The notes under the pieces: generated by a model | Told to the model about the DNA's origin: nothing | Databases searched by the model: none | The model's input: the letters and a program-made list of their open reading frames with translations, nothing else | From: Dryococelus australis | Lineage: Eukaryota > Arthropoda > Insecta > Phasmatodea > Phasmatidae | Assembly (NCBI GenBank): GCA_029891345.1 | Contig: CM057005.1 | Span: 63,949,260-64,013,259 of the forward strand | Length of the DNA stretch: 64,000 nt | Direction of reading: 5' to 3' | Shown here: positions 23,171 through 33,380 of the stretch, piece by piece | How the letters are laid out: each line of letters starts with the position of its first letter | Position numbering within the stretch: the first letter of the stretch is position 1 | Position numbers and translations under genes: made by a program

Positions 23171-23534
23171 CTAGTGTTTTTTAATTCTTCTCTTGCTCTC
23201 TTCTTTCTTGATAATTCCCTTCATTTCAGCTTTTAATTCCACTATTTCTAATGTCTGCTTCCAAACTACATCCTGTACTTCTGATAATTTTGTCATGATT
23301 TCCACGCATGCCACTTTTTTGTTCTTAGTATCATTTCCAGCTCTTGTAAAATTTCTTTTAATCTTTTGCAATGTACATCTTCCATTTCTAGTGCGGTTTT
23401 TTCATGACTATTTTCTCGGTTTTTTCTTGGTTTTCTTGTAATATCCTGTCTTGATCTACTGTTGGTTCTCTACTGTTCGGTGGTGTTCTTAGTGTTTTTG
23501 CTGATTTACAAAATGGCGGTGTTTTATTACTCAT
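23171..23534 (-). pseudogene. LINE ORF1 N-terminal remnant, coiled-coil-like
   Basis: An ATG at 23534 opens MSNKTPPFCKSAKTLRTPPN and so on. After a frame shift a Lys/Glu-rich, helix-prone stretch follows (ORF 23371-23171, with a TLEIVELKAEMKGIIKK word). This suits the coiled-coil start of a LINE ORF1. The CCHC zinc knuckles expected in R1-type ORF1 proteins were not found. The assignment to ORF1 rests mostly on position. Confidence 0.5.
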
Positions 23535-24847
23535 ATTAACACTACACTACTACTCTTGAAGTTTCTGCCGCTCCCGCTCCTCGCTCCATTCTCTTTTTTT
23601 CTTATTTATTATTTCTGTGTCCAAGTCCTCTCAGCGCCACCCCGCAGTCCTGATTATATTATTTATCCTTTATGACCTGGTTGCTACCCCCCCCCCCCCC
23701 CCAGTTTTCTTTAATTCTGCTGATATTGAATATTTTAGGTGATAAAATGTTTATTAATAGATTTCTCTCCTCTTGTTGATTATCCCGTTGTTTTTATTTT
23801 GTCTGTACGTCCTTTTTTACCGGATTATTGACCGTTTTTAATTCTTCTGGTCTTGCATTTTTTAGGTGTTAAATTTTTGTGTTATTATATCCGGTTTTCC
23901 TTCCTGATTACGGATATATTTTACTTTTCTTTCTGAATCTATTGGTTCTCGAGTAATTAAGCTTTTATTTATTTTTATTTTTAATTTTTTGCTTTTTTGA
24001 AAATATTGCATTTTTTTTTTTTACCAATCTGATTTTCATAGTAGCTTTCATGGCTTTCTTAAAGGCGGAAAATTTTCTCCGTTTTACTCTAGGACGCACC
24101 GTTTTTGAGGTATTCAACTTTAAAGATTTTATGTGTTCAATCCTTTAAACTTTAGAAAACAGAAAGAAAAGAAAAGAAAAAAATACTTTTTACATTCTCA
24201 GTTAAAATTCGGTTAAACTGTTATTCTGTACATGGGTTCAGGAAGTCCTGTACAAACGCTTTTGTGGTCCTGTACACAGTTGCTGAAATAGGTCAGTACT
24301 TTTCCACTGGAGGGTTATCGACCAGGAAGGATTGTCGCGAGCCAAGAATGATAAACAATCTTCATGTAGTACTCTTCTAGAATGTTAATTATCTCTATTT
24401 TTACCGAAGCGATTAGCATCAAATATCAGCCACTATTTCTTCTTATGTTACAGTTTTATATTTTTCATTCCAATTCTTAATTTTTTTTTTCTCCTGTTAT
24501 TAATTTTTGTTATTTATGAAAATTTCAAATTTTTAATTTTTTTGATTTTTTTTTTTGTTTTGCAGTCTTTTTTTCTCTAGAAATAAAATATAAAACTATA
24601 TTTTTAATAGAATATTTTTTTTTTTTACTGCTTACCAGTATCTTCAAAGTGTTTTTCTCCACTTTTCCAAGATTATTTCCGACCAAACCGTAAGTCCGAG
24701 TACGTTAAAACTCGATACGACTGTAGACCGGCACCGGGAGACTAGGTCCGACGCGCACTCGGTTGTTTCACTCTCGTTTGTACCACTTTTCGGAGCGATT
24801 CGCTGGAGCGACACTTTCCACCCACTGCTCGGGCAAAGGCATGCTGA

Positions 24848-25079
24848 AGACTCCTGTACCTAGGGGAACCGGGTTAGATTCCCGGCGGGGTCGCCCTCGG
24901 ATTTTCTCGTGTGGTAATCGTGCCGGACGATGCCCCTAGGTCGGCGGGTTTTCTCGGGGATCTCACATTTCACCCCGCCCTTTCACTCCGGCGCTACTCC
25001 ATACTCGCCTCGCTCCACCCTCGTCGGCTTTCAAGACCTGGATGTTAAGAGCCGTCCAAATCTCTTCACTTACTCTTCA
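24848..25079 (+). mobile_element. tRNA-derived SINE, copy 4, 3' part
   Basis: It continues the SINE begun at 19272: the B box (GGGGAACCGGGTTAGATTCC), GTGGTAATCGTGCCGGACGA, GGCGGGTTTTCTCGGGGATC, and GTTAAGAGCCGTCCAAATC with the tail TTCACTTACTC. It ends at the second TTCGTG duplication (25080-25085), after which the Tc1 frame resumes. Confidence 0.92.
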
Positions 25080-25085
25080 TTCGTG

Positions 25086-25270
25086 TCATGCCGCCTATTT
25101 CCAATTGAAAATGTCCGGGACGCTATTAGCCGCCTTACCGCTTCGCCGCCCGTACAACAAAATCAGCAGGAACTGCAAGAAAATATTCCAGCTGCATGGG
25201 ACGGATAATTGCAGGGACACCATTGGAGACCTTTACAGCTCCATGGGGGTCCGACGTCATACTGATTGCA
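25086..25270 (+). pseudogene. Tc1-like transposase relic, C-terminus
   Basis: The frame reads RLFPIENVRDAISRL, matching the third catalytic region of Tc1 transposases (SPIE), then PPVQQNQQELQENIPAAWDG. After a frame change come words equivalent to LYSSMGVRRHTDC at about 25215-25265. The residue E of PIEN is the third DDE carboxylate. This is the end of the gene begun at 17945, displaced 5.8 kb by the SINE and LINE. Confidence 0.88.
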
Positions 25271-25370
25271 GCGCCATAAATATTGCTCATTCCAGTTTCA
25301 GCTTGTTATCATTTCTTGTTGCCTTCCTTGTTGGTGCGAGTATTTTTTTGACAATGATTGTATGATTAGA

Positions 25371-26640
25371 AATATTTTTATTGTAAATTTAATATATTTG
25401 AATAATAAAGTTTTGTGTAACTCACGCGGTTAACTTGTTGTAAACAAAGTACGTTTAAAAACCTATTACTACACAACTGTTGCGTTAATGCTAAAACTGT
25501 CAATTTGTGTGCTCACGCTTTTAGGTTTCCACATCCTTAAAATGGCATGTTTATCTTTTCGTCGTCGTGGTATAGTAACAAAGCATCTCTATCGAGTAGG
25601 ATGTTCTGACACGCCATTCCATTAAATACAGCCTTTGAAGTGAAACATATTGATTACTTGGCGTTAAGCAAACAGAGGAACGGAAAGCTGCTATAAGTCT
25701 GCGAGAGATACGCACGAAAATTACAATAGTTCGTTAGTAGGCAGGTTCCACAAAGAAAACTGTTACGAAACGTAACTTATCGCTATTAAGAAAAACAAAT
25801 CATGTTCTTGATGCATTGAGTTGATCGTTTGTTGACGGCCTTCAACAAGTAACGTTTTTACTTTATGTATGTACTGGTGAGCGTTAAATGAACACATGGT
25901 TTACTAACTTACTGCAATCAGGCATGCTTTGAAAAATTGCCACTCAGCTGACAATAAACGCAATATTACACGAACTACGTGATGATCTGACATTTTATAA
26001 TTAAAAATAGAGGGCGTCATCAATCTTCAAGACACTCAAAGAGCTGCCGATTAAACCCTCGTCATAAATATTTCCATCTGGGTTCCAGCGAAACTATTAA
26101 AAGCTGAAGAGAGTCGAGAGCCAAAAAATTCGGAATTTTCCATCGATGTAAACTAATGTCAAGCATGAAGGTATTCTACTTGATACTATTCCCAAAAAAA
26201 TCTTCACGAAATGTTTGCATTTTTATTTGTCAAATTAATACTTTTATTTGATTTTGCTAAATATATATAATAAACCCACAAAATTTCTAAGTATTTGAAA
26301 AACGGAAGTTTAAGTCGTTGTCTTCGATCATTAAAAAAAATGTGCTTAGGAAGAGTTATTTGATAAAAATACGGAAAGGATGCCGACATATAAAAAATGT
26401 GCATAGATTTCATAAAGCATAAAAACTTAAATTTAAAGTCGTGATTTTAATACGTAATTATGCAAAAACTTAAGAAAATGATTATGTTTTATTTCATTAC
26501 ATCTAGTGTATGAGCCAGACCTAATATAGCACTTATAATTGCAAAGTAAAATGTAAGTTTACGAGTAAAAATTTATATGTACAGGGAATTCCGAGTAGGG
26601 AACGACGCGATCAGAAGAAAATGCCTTTGCGATGTCAGCA
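25371..26640. other. Unassigned AT-rich DNA
   Basis: No recognised gene or repeat. The right terminus of the Tc1 element presumably lies near the left edge but could not be located. Confidence 0.35.
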
Positions 26641-26642
26641 AC

Positions 26643-26790
26643 TATAGGCTATTTGCGGTAAAGTGAGCACTTTTGAAGCCGCGGTAAAGTGAGCACTTTT
26701 TGAAGCCCTCTCATTTTGAATGATAGTCAATAAATATATATTTTTTGCAGCCTTAGACCTTAACTTTCAAGTCCTGTAATGTATGTATAT
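26643..26790. mobile_element. Family B MITE, copy 2, truncated
   Basis: Left end TATAGGCTATTTGCGGTAAAG, then the body words CTCTCATTTTGAAT and TTGCAGCCTTAGACCTTAAC. The first ~30 bp (CGGTAAAGTGAGCACTTTT-GAAGCC) are duplicated in tandem. The right half and right inverted repeat are missing. Confidence 0.75.
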
Positions 26791-28690
26791 ATAGTTGTAG
26801 TTGAGCAGCTTTCTTCTCCAGTTCATAACCGCACGACGTAAAACCCTAAATCCAAACCTAAGTGTATAAAATTCCCACAAGTAAGCGATATTAAAACTTC
26901 GGCTTTAAACTTAAATGTAACTATCAATCGGAATATTTCGCATTATAATGTAAACCTTAAGACCATGCAATTTTTCTAAGAATTAATTTTGGAAACATAA
27001 TTTCTTAGTTTATGTTCACTTACTTTTGTTAAAATGACAATATCCTACAGTTGATGCTTATATACTTACTTTGCCTGGTATTGAGTTATATAAAGATATG
27101 AAAGAAATAAAATCAGATAAAAATTATAATGAGTGTGATACTAGAGGTGTAAAGTTAGCCTTGCAAATATTAAATTGGAAGTTTCTGATAATAACATATT
27201 TCAACTGTGGCAAAAAAAGTTAAATATGTTGTAAACCAATGTTCAACCAATGTTAATTGTAAATGTCCATAGAAGTTTAAGAGTAACTCATAATACAAAC
27301 AAAACTGTTAATAATAACATTTTACATTAAGCAATGAAAAGCAAATTATTATATAAAAATCTTACCTTTTTCATCTCGAAGCCACGTGACAGACAAAACT
27401 AACATTATTAACAATAACTATTTTTCCTTGGTAAATCATGCACTAAATCTTACCCGCGGCTATTCTTGAAAATTATCAAAGTTATGTATTCACCTACTAC
27501 TGTAGATAAACCACAACATACTTTTGCGTGGCTAGACTTTTTCAACTCTAAATAATGCTCGCCGGCTTGGAATTTATTTTAAAGTATAAAATTACATTCT
27601 TTGAAAAGTAACAGTTCATAAGAATTTGACATGTTACTTAATAGCGTTAACATTTGATCATTTGTAGTACGGCGTCCATTTACTCATGCTTTTGGCTTAA
27701 TTCGATTTTATCTCATCTTCACTAGAATAAACTACCCTTAAAATTAAGTCTCAAGGTCCCGATTTACAGGCGCAGAGTTTGAACACAGCACGAAAACGTT
27801 TTTGTTTCCCAAAAAACGTGTACGCAAATAATGAGAATTTGGTTAGATTTCATATATTCACACTTATATAAGATCATTAGACACACGTCTAAAAAAAAGT
27901 GTTAGATTAGGGGGTATAATTCAGTTTTATGGGCTTCATTCGTTTCCTTTAATTAAAGCTATGCAAATTTAGTTTGCTCTTTTCATTCCTTTTTTTTTTT
28001 TTTTTAAAGACCGCTTCTCTATTGAACGTAAATTTTTCCATTGTTATACGTGGCCAGATGGCCTGCACTTCTTTCACGAGATCAGCACGAACGAGAAGAC
28101 AACGCTAGAACGCTAGTAATCCGCATTAACTCACTGGTCAAAATCCTCTAATAGCGGGGAGAACAGAGGAAGCGTCAAAATTCAAAAAATCATTTTAAAA
28201 AGTACGGCAAAGGAAGAGAAGGGGAACAGTTATTAAACTAGGATCTAGGGATGGAACTTTACGAGCAAAACGTTTCAGGAAATTAAATCATTAATTTAAC
28301 AAATGTAATGTTTGGCATTCTATACACGTAATTTTCCCATGAATTTTATTTATGCTATGTCCGGTTGTCACCGGTCTTTCTTCTCAAGATGAAAAATATA
28401 CGCCATTAGGAATTTTTAGCCTAAAAACTACGAAAGAAATTTTTCAGCGTACCCCATCTTGGCATACTAGGGAAATTGAAAATAAAACCTTTTTCGGTTA
28501 TATTTTACTTTTCCTCCGACTTTCTTCAGCTCTCTAGCCTACCTCGACCGCATTAAAATAAATTTTCTAATTTGAAATAAATAATAAAATATAACTACCG
28601 AATTTCACGTGCACACAGCTTTATGTTGAATGAGTTTACAATCGTATATGTATAAATCAAAACACAATAAAATTAAGAACGATACATATA
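26791..28690. other. Unassigned AT-rich DNA
   Basis: About 1.9 kb with no recognised gene or repeat. Confidence 0.35.
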
Positions 28691-28691
28691 T

Positions 28692-29079
<388 letters not shown>

Positions 29080-29467
29080 ACCGGATGTAACAAAATTCAA
29101 TACTCAGACTTCGAGGGATAATTGAAGTATCAAATTTTTGTTGAATGACCATCAATATTACATGTTCCGTTATACAAGCCATGACTTCAGAGTGCTGTAA
29201 CACCATGGAGTACTTCGTCATACGTTCAGAGTACAGCAATGGAACAGTATACATGCGCTGAATCAACAGACATGCACTTGGTTTATGGTGCATGGAATGT
29301 TAAATCAAGAGCTGCTGCATGTGCATACGTATGCGGGGTAGTATCCTGGACCGACTGTGTGTGTGTCAAATAATCGTAAGTTGGTTGCGATTGATCGCCG
29401 GTTGCGCGAAACCGCTTCATTACAGGTAAGTTTGTTAACATGTGTGCACGTGATCATGGGTTATTCT

Positions 29468-30134
29468 AAGGCAGTTCACGGTACTATGGGCACTTTCTAA
29501 AGCCCTGCGTAAGATCTTCTTTTATACACATTGTGTATTCTTCCACGTCATGTAGAACTAACACAGCTACAGGCCCCATCACTTTATTGATGCGTTGGTC
29601 AAGGGAAATTATGAAATTTAAAAAATAAATTATAAATATGCTATTATTTACTTTCATATCAATTAAAAAACCAGAAAGCGAAAGAAATAATTTAAGTTAC
29701 CACAAATGGTTACCTTACACTTTTAATTCGGCGTTAAGCCACAGAACTACTTTCTCTCCATCGTTACAAACTTTACTGAGCACATGGCACTCGGTGGGTG
29801 AGTGAGTGAAGAGATTTGGTTAGCTCTTAACATCGAGGTCTTGAGAGCCGATGAGGATGACTGATGAGTATGGAGCAGCGTCGGAATGAAAAGGCGGGGA
29901 AAATGGGAGATCCCCGAGAAAACCCGCCGACCAGCGATATCATCCGGCATTCCCCCTGCCGGAGATTGAATCCGGATCGCCTTTTTGGGAGACGAGCAGG
30001 CTAACCGCTCAGCTACCGTGGCCCCATGGCACTCAGTGAGCCCGTAAAAAAATATATATATATATATATGTATGTAGGTGCAGTGACATTTTCCTAAGGT
30101 TGATTTCAAAAGTGCCCACATTATCGTGAACAAC
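29468..30134. mobile_element. Family A MITE, copy 4, carrying a SINE
   Basis: Left part 29468-29796: AGGCAGTTCACGGTACTATG, TTGATGCGTTGGTCAAGG, ACAAATGGTTACCTTACAC, CATCGTTACAAACTTTACTG. Right part 30025-30134: GTAGGTGCAGTGACATTTTC through GCCCACATTATCGTGAACA. The two halves are separated by a complete SINE. Confidence 0.85.
29797..30024 (-). mobile_element. tRNA-derived SINE, copy 5, inside family A element
   Basis: A minus-strand copy with a GGTGAGTGAGTGAAG tail at the left and a GCTCAGCTACCGTGGCCC head at the right. It is flanked by a 14-bp target duplication, CATGGCACTC(G/A)GTG, at 29783-29796 and 30025-30038 (13 of 14 identical). An internal deletion after CATCCGGCA removed part of the middle. 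It shows that SINE mobility post-dates this MITE. Confidence 0.95.
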
Positions 30135-30169
30135 AATGACCATTTTTTTTACTGCACGGTGTCAATTTG

Positions 30170-31255
30170 GCAATGCTCGGTTTTAAGTCCACAGACCCGA
30201 CGCTGGTCCTCAGAGCACAATGCGCACGCTCGAGTTTGAAGAGTAGGTTTCGGAACAGGTCGAGAACTATCCATCAACAAGCTGGCTGCGTGTTGCACAG
30301 CCATCGCATGTTGGATCACACATCTGTTTTGGCAAGTATGGCACGAACAACAGCGGCGTACATCTCATCCGCAATGGCTCCAAGCAGCCAAACCGGGCTG
30401 AGTTCTGTCAATGGTACCTGCAAATATGCGCTATGGGACTTCGTTTTGGACAGTTTGGGTAGTTAGCCGACGAAACATCGTTTACTAGAGATGGGATAGT
30501 CAATGTACACAACCAACGTCCGTTGGAAGATGAAATCCCCTCACGCCAGCTTCGTACGTCCCCATAAAAAAACATTCCATGTCAATATGTGGGCAGCGTG
30601 TAAGACCTAGTTGGGAATAATTTTATGGGTTCGTACACTCTGTAATTATGTCACAATTATAACCTTTACATGCGGTTCCTCGGGACCAAGTTTCCCTAGT
30701 CTCTCGACGAAGTTCCTCTTGTTATACAAAGTTGTTTGTGGTTTCAACACGACGGCGTAACTCCTCATTTCTCTCGTGACATCCGAGAGTATTTGAACCA
30801 CGGATTCGGTGACCATTGCATTGACCACGGTGGACACATTGCATAGCCTACTCGTTCTCCCAACCTCGCCCCACTTGACTGTTTCGTGTAGAGGAACTTA
30901 AATACCCTGGTGTATGAGAGAACAATCGGGGCCTCAGAGGGGGCTGAGCGGTTAGACCGCTCGCCTCCCACCGAGGCGAACCGCGTGCGATCCACTGCCG
31001 GGTCACTCACGGAATTTCGCAAGCGGGATCTCCCGTTTCCCCCACTCCTTCATTCCCGAGCTGTTGCAGTATCACCTCGTTTCACCCCCTTCGGCTCTCA
31101 AGGCCTCGTTGAGGGCTGCCCATATCCCTCAATTCAACACAATTCAATTGAATCGAAGAAAATGCTCGTCGTTCGGGCGCTTGCAGTTGCTTACTCTCTG
31201 CAAGACATCTCTCAAACAGGAGGCTGCACTTTTGAACAGTTTTTTTTGTAAATAA
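30170..31255 (+). pseudogene. Tc1/mariner-superfamily transposase relic
   Basis: Broken plus frames include GSKQPNRAEFCQWYLQ (about 30385-30425), then WFQHDGVTPHFSRDIREYL (about 30735-30790), and RSPNLAPLDCF (about 30855-30885), followed by LNTLVYERT. The order QHDG...SPxLxPLD is a DD-D transposase core. I count 41 residues between the second and third Asp, so this may be a DD41D-type lineage distinct from the Tc1 relic at 17.9-25.3 kb. A SINE interrupts it at about 30928. The C-terminal word ISQTGGCTFEQFF resumes at about 31207-31250. Several stops are present. Confidence 0.8.
30928..31145 (+). mobile_element. tRNA-derived SINE, copy 6, inside transposase relic
   Basis: The head is good (GGGGCTGAGCGGTTAGACCG, the A box), with a CTCGCCTCCCACCGAGGCG stem-like region and B box. 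A deletion removed the AATCGTGCCGGA block. The tail is unusual: ATATCCCTCAATTCAACAC instead of CTCTTCACTCAC. It separates the VYERT and C-terminal words of the transposase. No clear target duplication. Confidence 0.85.
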
Positions 31256-31259
31256 TTAT

Positions 31260-31930
31260 AATTAAATTGAAATGTGATTGTTTCATTCTCAACCACGTCA
31301 AAATGTGCCTCTAATTTCCGACCTATGGTTATTTATAATAGAGCTCGCAAGTTTCCGCTGTTGTCCGAATAGGAATGCGTGATATAGTAGTGGAGTGACT
31401 TAAGTTTCGGCGCACATGGCGCTCGTACATGGGGTAGCATTTACCTGCGATGAGGACCAGAGTAATTAATATTTTATTTATACTTTTAGAAAATAAAGCT
31501 TGGTAATTATTTGCCAAAATATTTCAGTGAGGTACTACAAGAAAAATTGTTCGAATTTTATATGTGGCTCAAAGTTCGTTTACATGTTTTGGGAACGTAT
31601 AGAATTTACAAACAGATATTCGACTGAGAATGAGAACCTAGTTTATGCGAAACATAATTCACTTTGGCGCCCAGTCACAGCATCAATTTTATTTATGTTA
31701 AAAGCAGCTACTAACTTTCCTAGAATAAAAAGTATACTGTAAAACTAATTCTATAGTTTTCACGCCAGGGATAGCGAGTAAGCCTTCGTAAACACACGGA
31801 ACTGTTATTTAAAGTACCAGTAACGGTGACTGAAATGATACTTTCAGTTGTCAGGTGTTTTCCTTAATTTTTACTATAACAGGAACGTTTCGATTGTCTA
31901 TGAAATATATACTTCTGTATGTGAAGAGAT
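31260..31930. other. Unassigned DNA left of the Gypsy element
   Basis: No recognised gene or repeat. Confidence 0.35.
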
Positions 31931-32130
31931 ACTGTGTGACGTAAACAAAAGAGCACAAACGGATTCAGTTTCAATTTGCGTTTATTCAGTTTTCTCTTTA
32001 CTCAGAAAACAGATTTTACCAAATTTTATTAGTATTAAAAACTGCAATAAAATAGTAATATTACACATTCTTGCAAATTAGTATATTAAGAGCAAGCAAA
32101 TGCATACTCAATTCAAAAGATACAATATTG
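31931..32130 (-). repeat. Left (3') LTR segment of the Gypsy element
   Basis: GAGCACAAACGGATTCAGTT, CAATTTGCGTTTATTCAG, ACCAAATTTTATTAGTATT and AATAGTAATATTACACATTC all recur in the same order at 36440-36690. Matching fades after about 32128. The LTR may continue to about 32265, just before a G-rich polypurine-like tract (minus strand TTTTGTGGGGACTTGATAGG). Confidence 0.75.
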
Positions 32131-32268
32131 CAAATTTAATTACTTCACTACTACCAAAATTGATGTATCAAAAATGTTTAAAAAATTCTAAAACAATCCA
32201 GAATAAATTAAACTTAAGATCTAGACAAATACATCTTGAGGTGACACGTCAGCATTGCCAAACTCCTA

Positions 32269-33240
32269 TCAAGTCCCCACAAAACTTAACATAACAGCAT
32301 TGAATACTACATATTTAGAGATTTGGTACCGCCCAACGAACTTGAGGATGAAATTAGAGCAAAGTTCCTTCCCGCTGTCGGCCAGAACATGATTTCTGCA
32401 AAGAACCGTATCACGGACAGAAAAGGGAGGATCAATTCGGCCTTTATCAAGGCGTGCAACCACTTCGCGTTTCGCGTCACTAAGGCGGCTAGCAACCCCA
32501 TCCAGGAGTCGGTCCAGCGAGCCAGAATCCAGGGAAGATGGCAAAGGAAGGTTTCAAATATTAAGTAAAGGGTGTGGCAAATGACGATCCAGAAAAGAAA
32601 GTGAAGGAGGTGAGCCAGTTGAGTCATGAATCGCCGCATTAAACCCGAGATTAATGAGCTCCATATTACGATCCCATTCAGTGTAGTCTCTTTTATGAAA
32701 TATGGTAAAACAAGCCTTAATAATTTTGCTAAAACGTTCAACTTGGTTGCCCTTGGGAAAATACGGACTTGAGGTGTAAAACTTGACCGCCCACTTAAAG
32801 CACATGTCCTTAAAAAACAATGTGACAAAGTAACGCGGCAGGAACACCAAACACCTTCCAAACTTGTTCTTGCAGAACTTTTACAACAGAAGAAGCCTTC
32901 ATGTTTTTTAGAGGGAGTAAAGTTAAAAATTTTGGGAAGGTGTCCGACAAAATTAAAAGACAAACATCCCCTCTCTTAGAACGAACCAAGGGCCCAAAAA
33001 TATCTCAGTGTACCACATGCCAGGGACAATAGGGTACCTGGAGAGGGGTTTTGCCAAAATTTGTAAACGGGGCCTGCTTACAACGTCGACAACCGTCACA
33101 CGTTCTCACATACTGTGTTACATCATGTCGTAAACTAGGCCAGGCAAAATGCAAGGGAATTTTTTTCAAATGTTTTGCGAATTCCCAGGTAACCACCATA
33201 CAAGGAGTCATGGAAAAATGTTATAATCATGGGTCTTAAC
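32269..33240 (-). pseudogene. Gypsy integrase relic
   Basis: N-terminal zinc region at 33211-33005 (LKKIPLHFAWPSLRHDV, then CDGCRRCKQA). The start of the core appears as RGDVCLLILSDTFPKF (about 32970-32920), with the first catalytic Asp in LSD. A frame-broken second part is followed by a SSPYFPKGNQVERFSK word (about 32775-32730) with the catalytic Glu, and HDSTGSPPSLSFLDR. The C-terminal module (ORF 32544-32269) has SVRDTVLCRNHVLAD and KFVGRYQISK. The enzyme inserts element DNA into the genome; this copy is shifted at least twice. Confidence 0.88.
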
Positions 33241-33380
33241 TTTTCCGGAACTACTCATTTACTTGCACGTCCGGTCTTGCCAGAAAAAAATAACAATCCG
33301 TCCTTTTCAAAATAAAGAACACCATTTCAGAAGCCAAATCTCGTTTCACCTGGTGACACCATGTATCTGAATTTTGTACG

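Larger units (their letters stand above)
19301..24847 (-). mobile_element. Non-LTR retrotransposon (R1/jockey-type LINE), decayed
   Basis: A 5.55-kb LINE on the minus strand. Its 3' end lies at 19301 with a T7 tract preceded (minus strand) by GAAATAAATATAAAAAAA, a polyadenylation-like end. Its 5' limit is set by the resumption of the host SINE at 24848. A short duplication, AGAC (19297-19300 and 24848-24851), flanks it. Parts in order on the minus strand: a ~1.3-kb AT-rich 5' region, an ORF1 remnant, an endonuclease C-terminus, reverse transcriptase, a C-terminal CCHC finger, a Glu/Lys-rich tail (about 20210-19900), and a GC-rich 3' untranslated part (19880-19400). ORF1 and endonuclease are too short, indicating an internal deletion. 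Confidence 0.88.

Noticed and set aside
32307..32963. 218-residue minus frame
   Set aside because: Mostly an out-of-frame reading of the integrase region; the integrase motifs lie in other minus frames.
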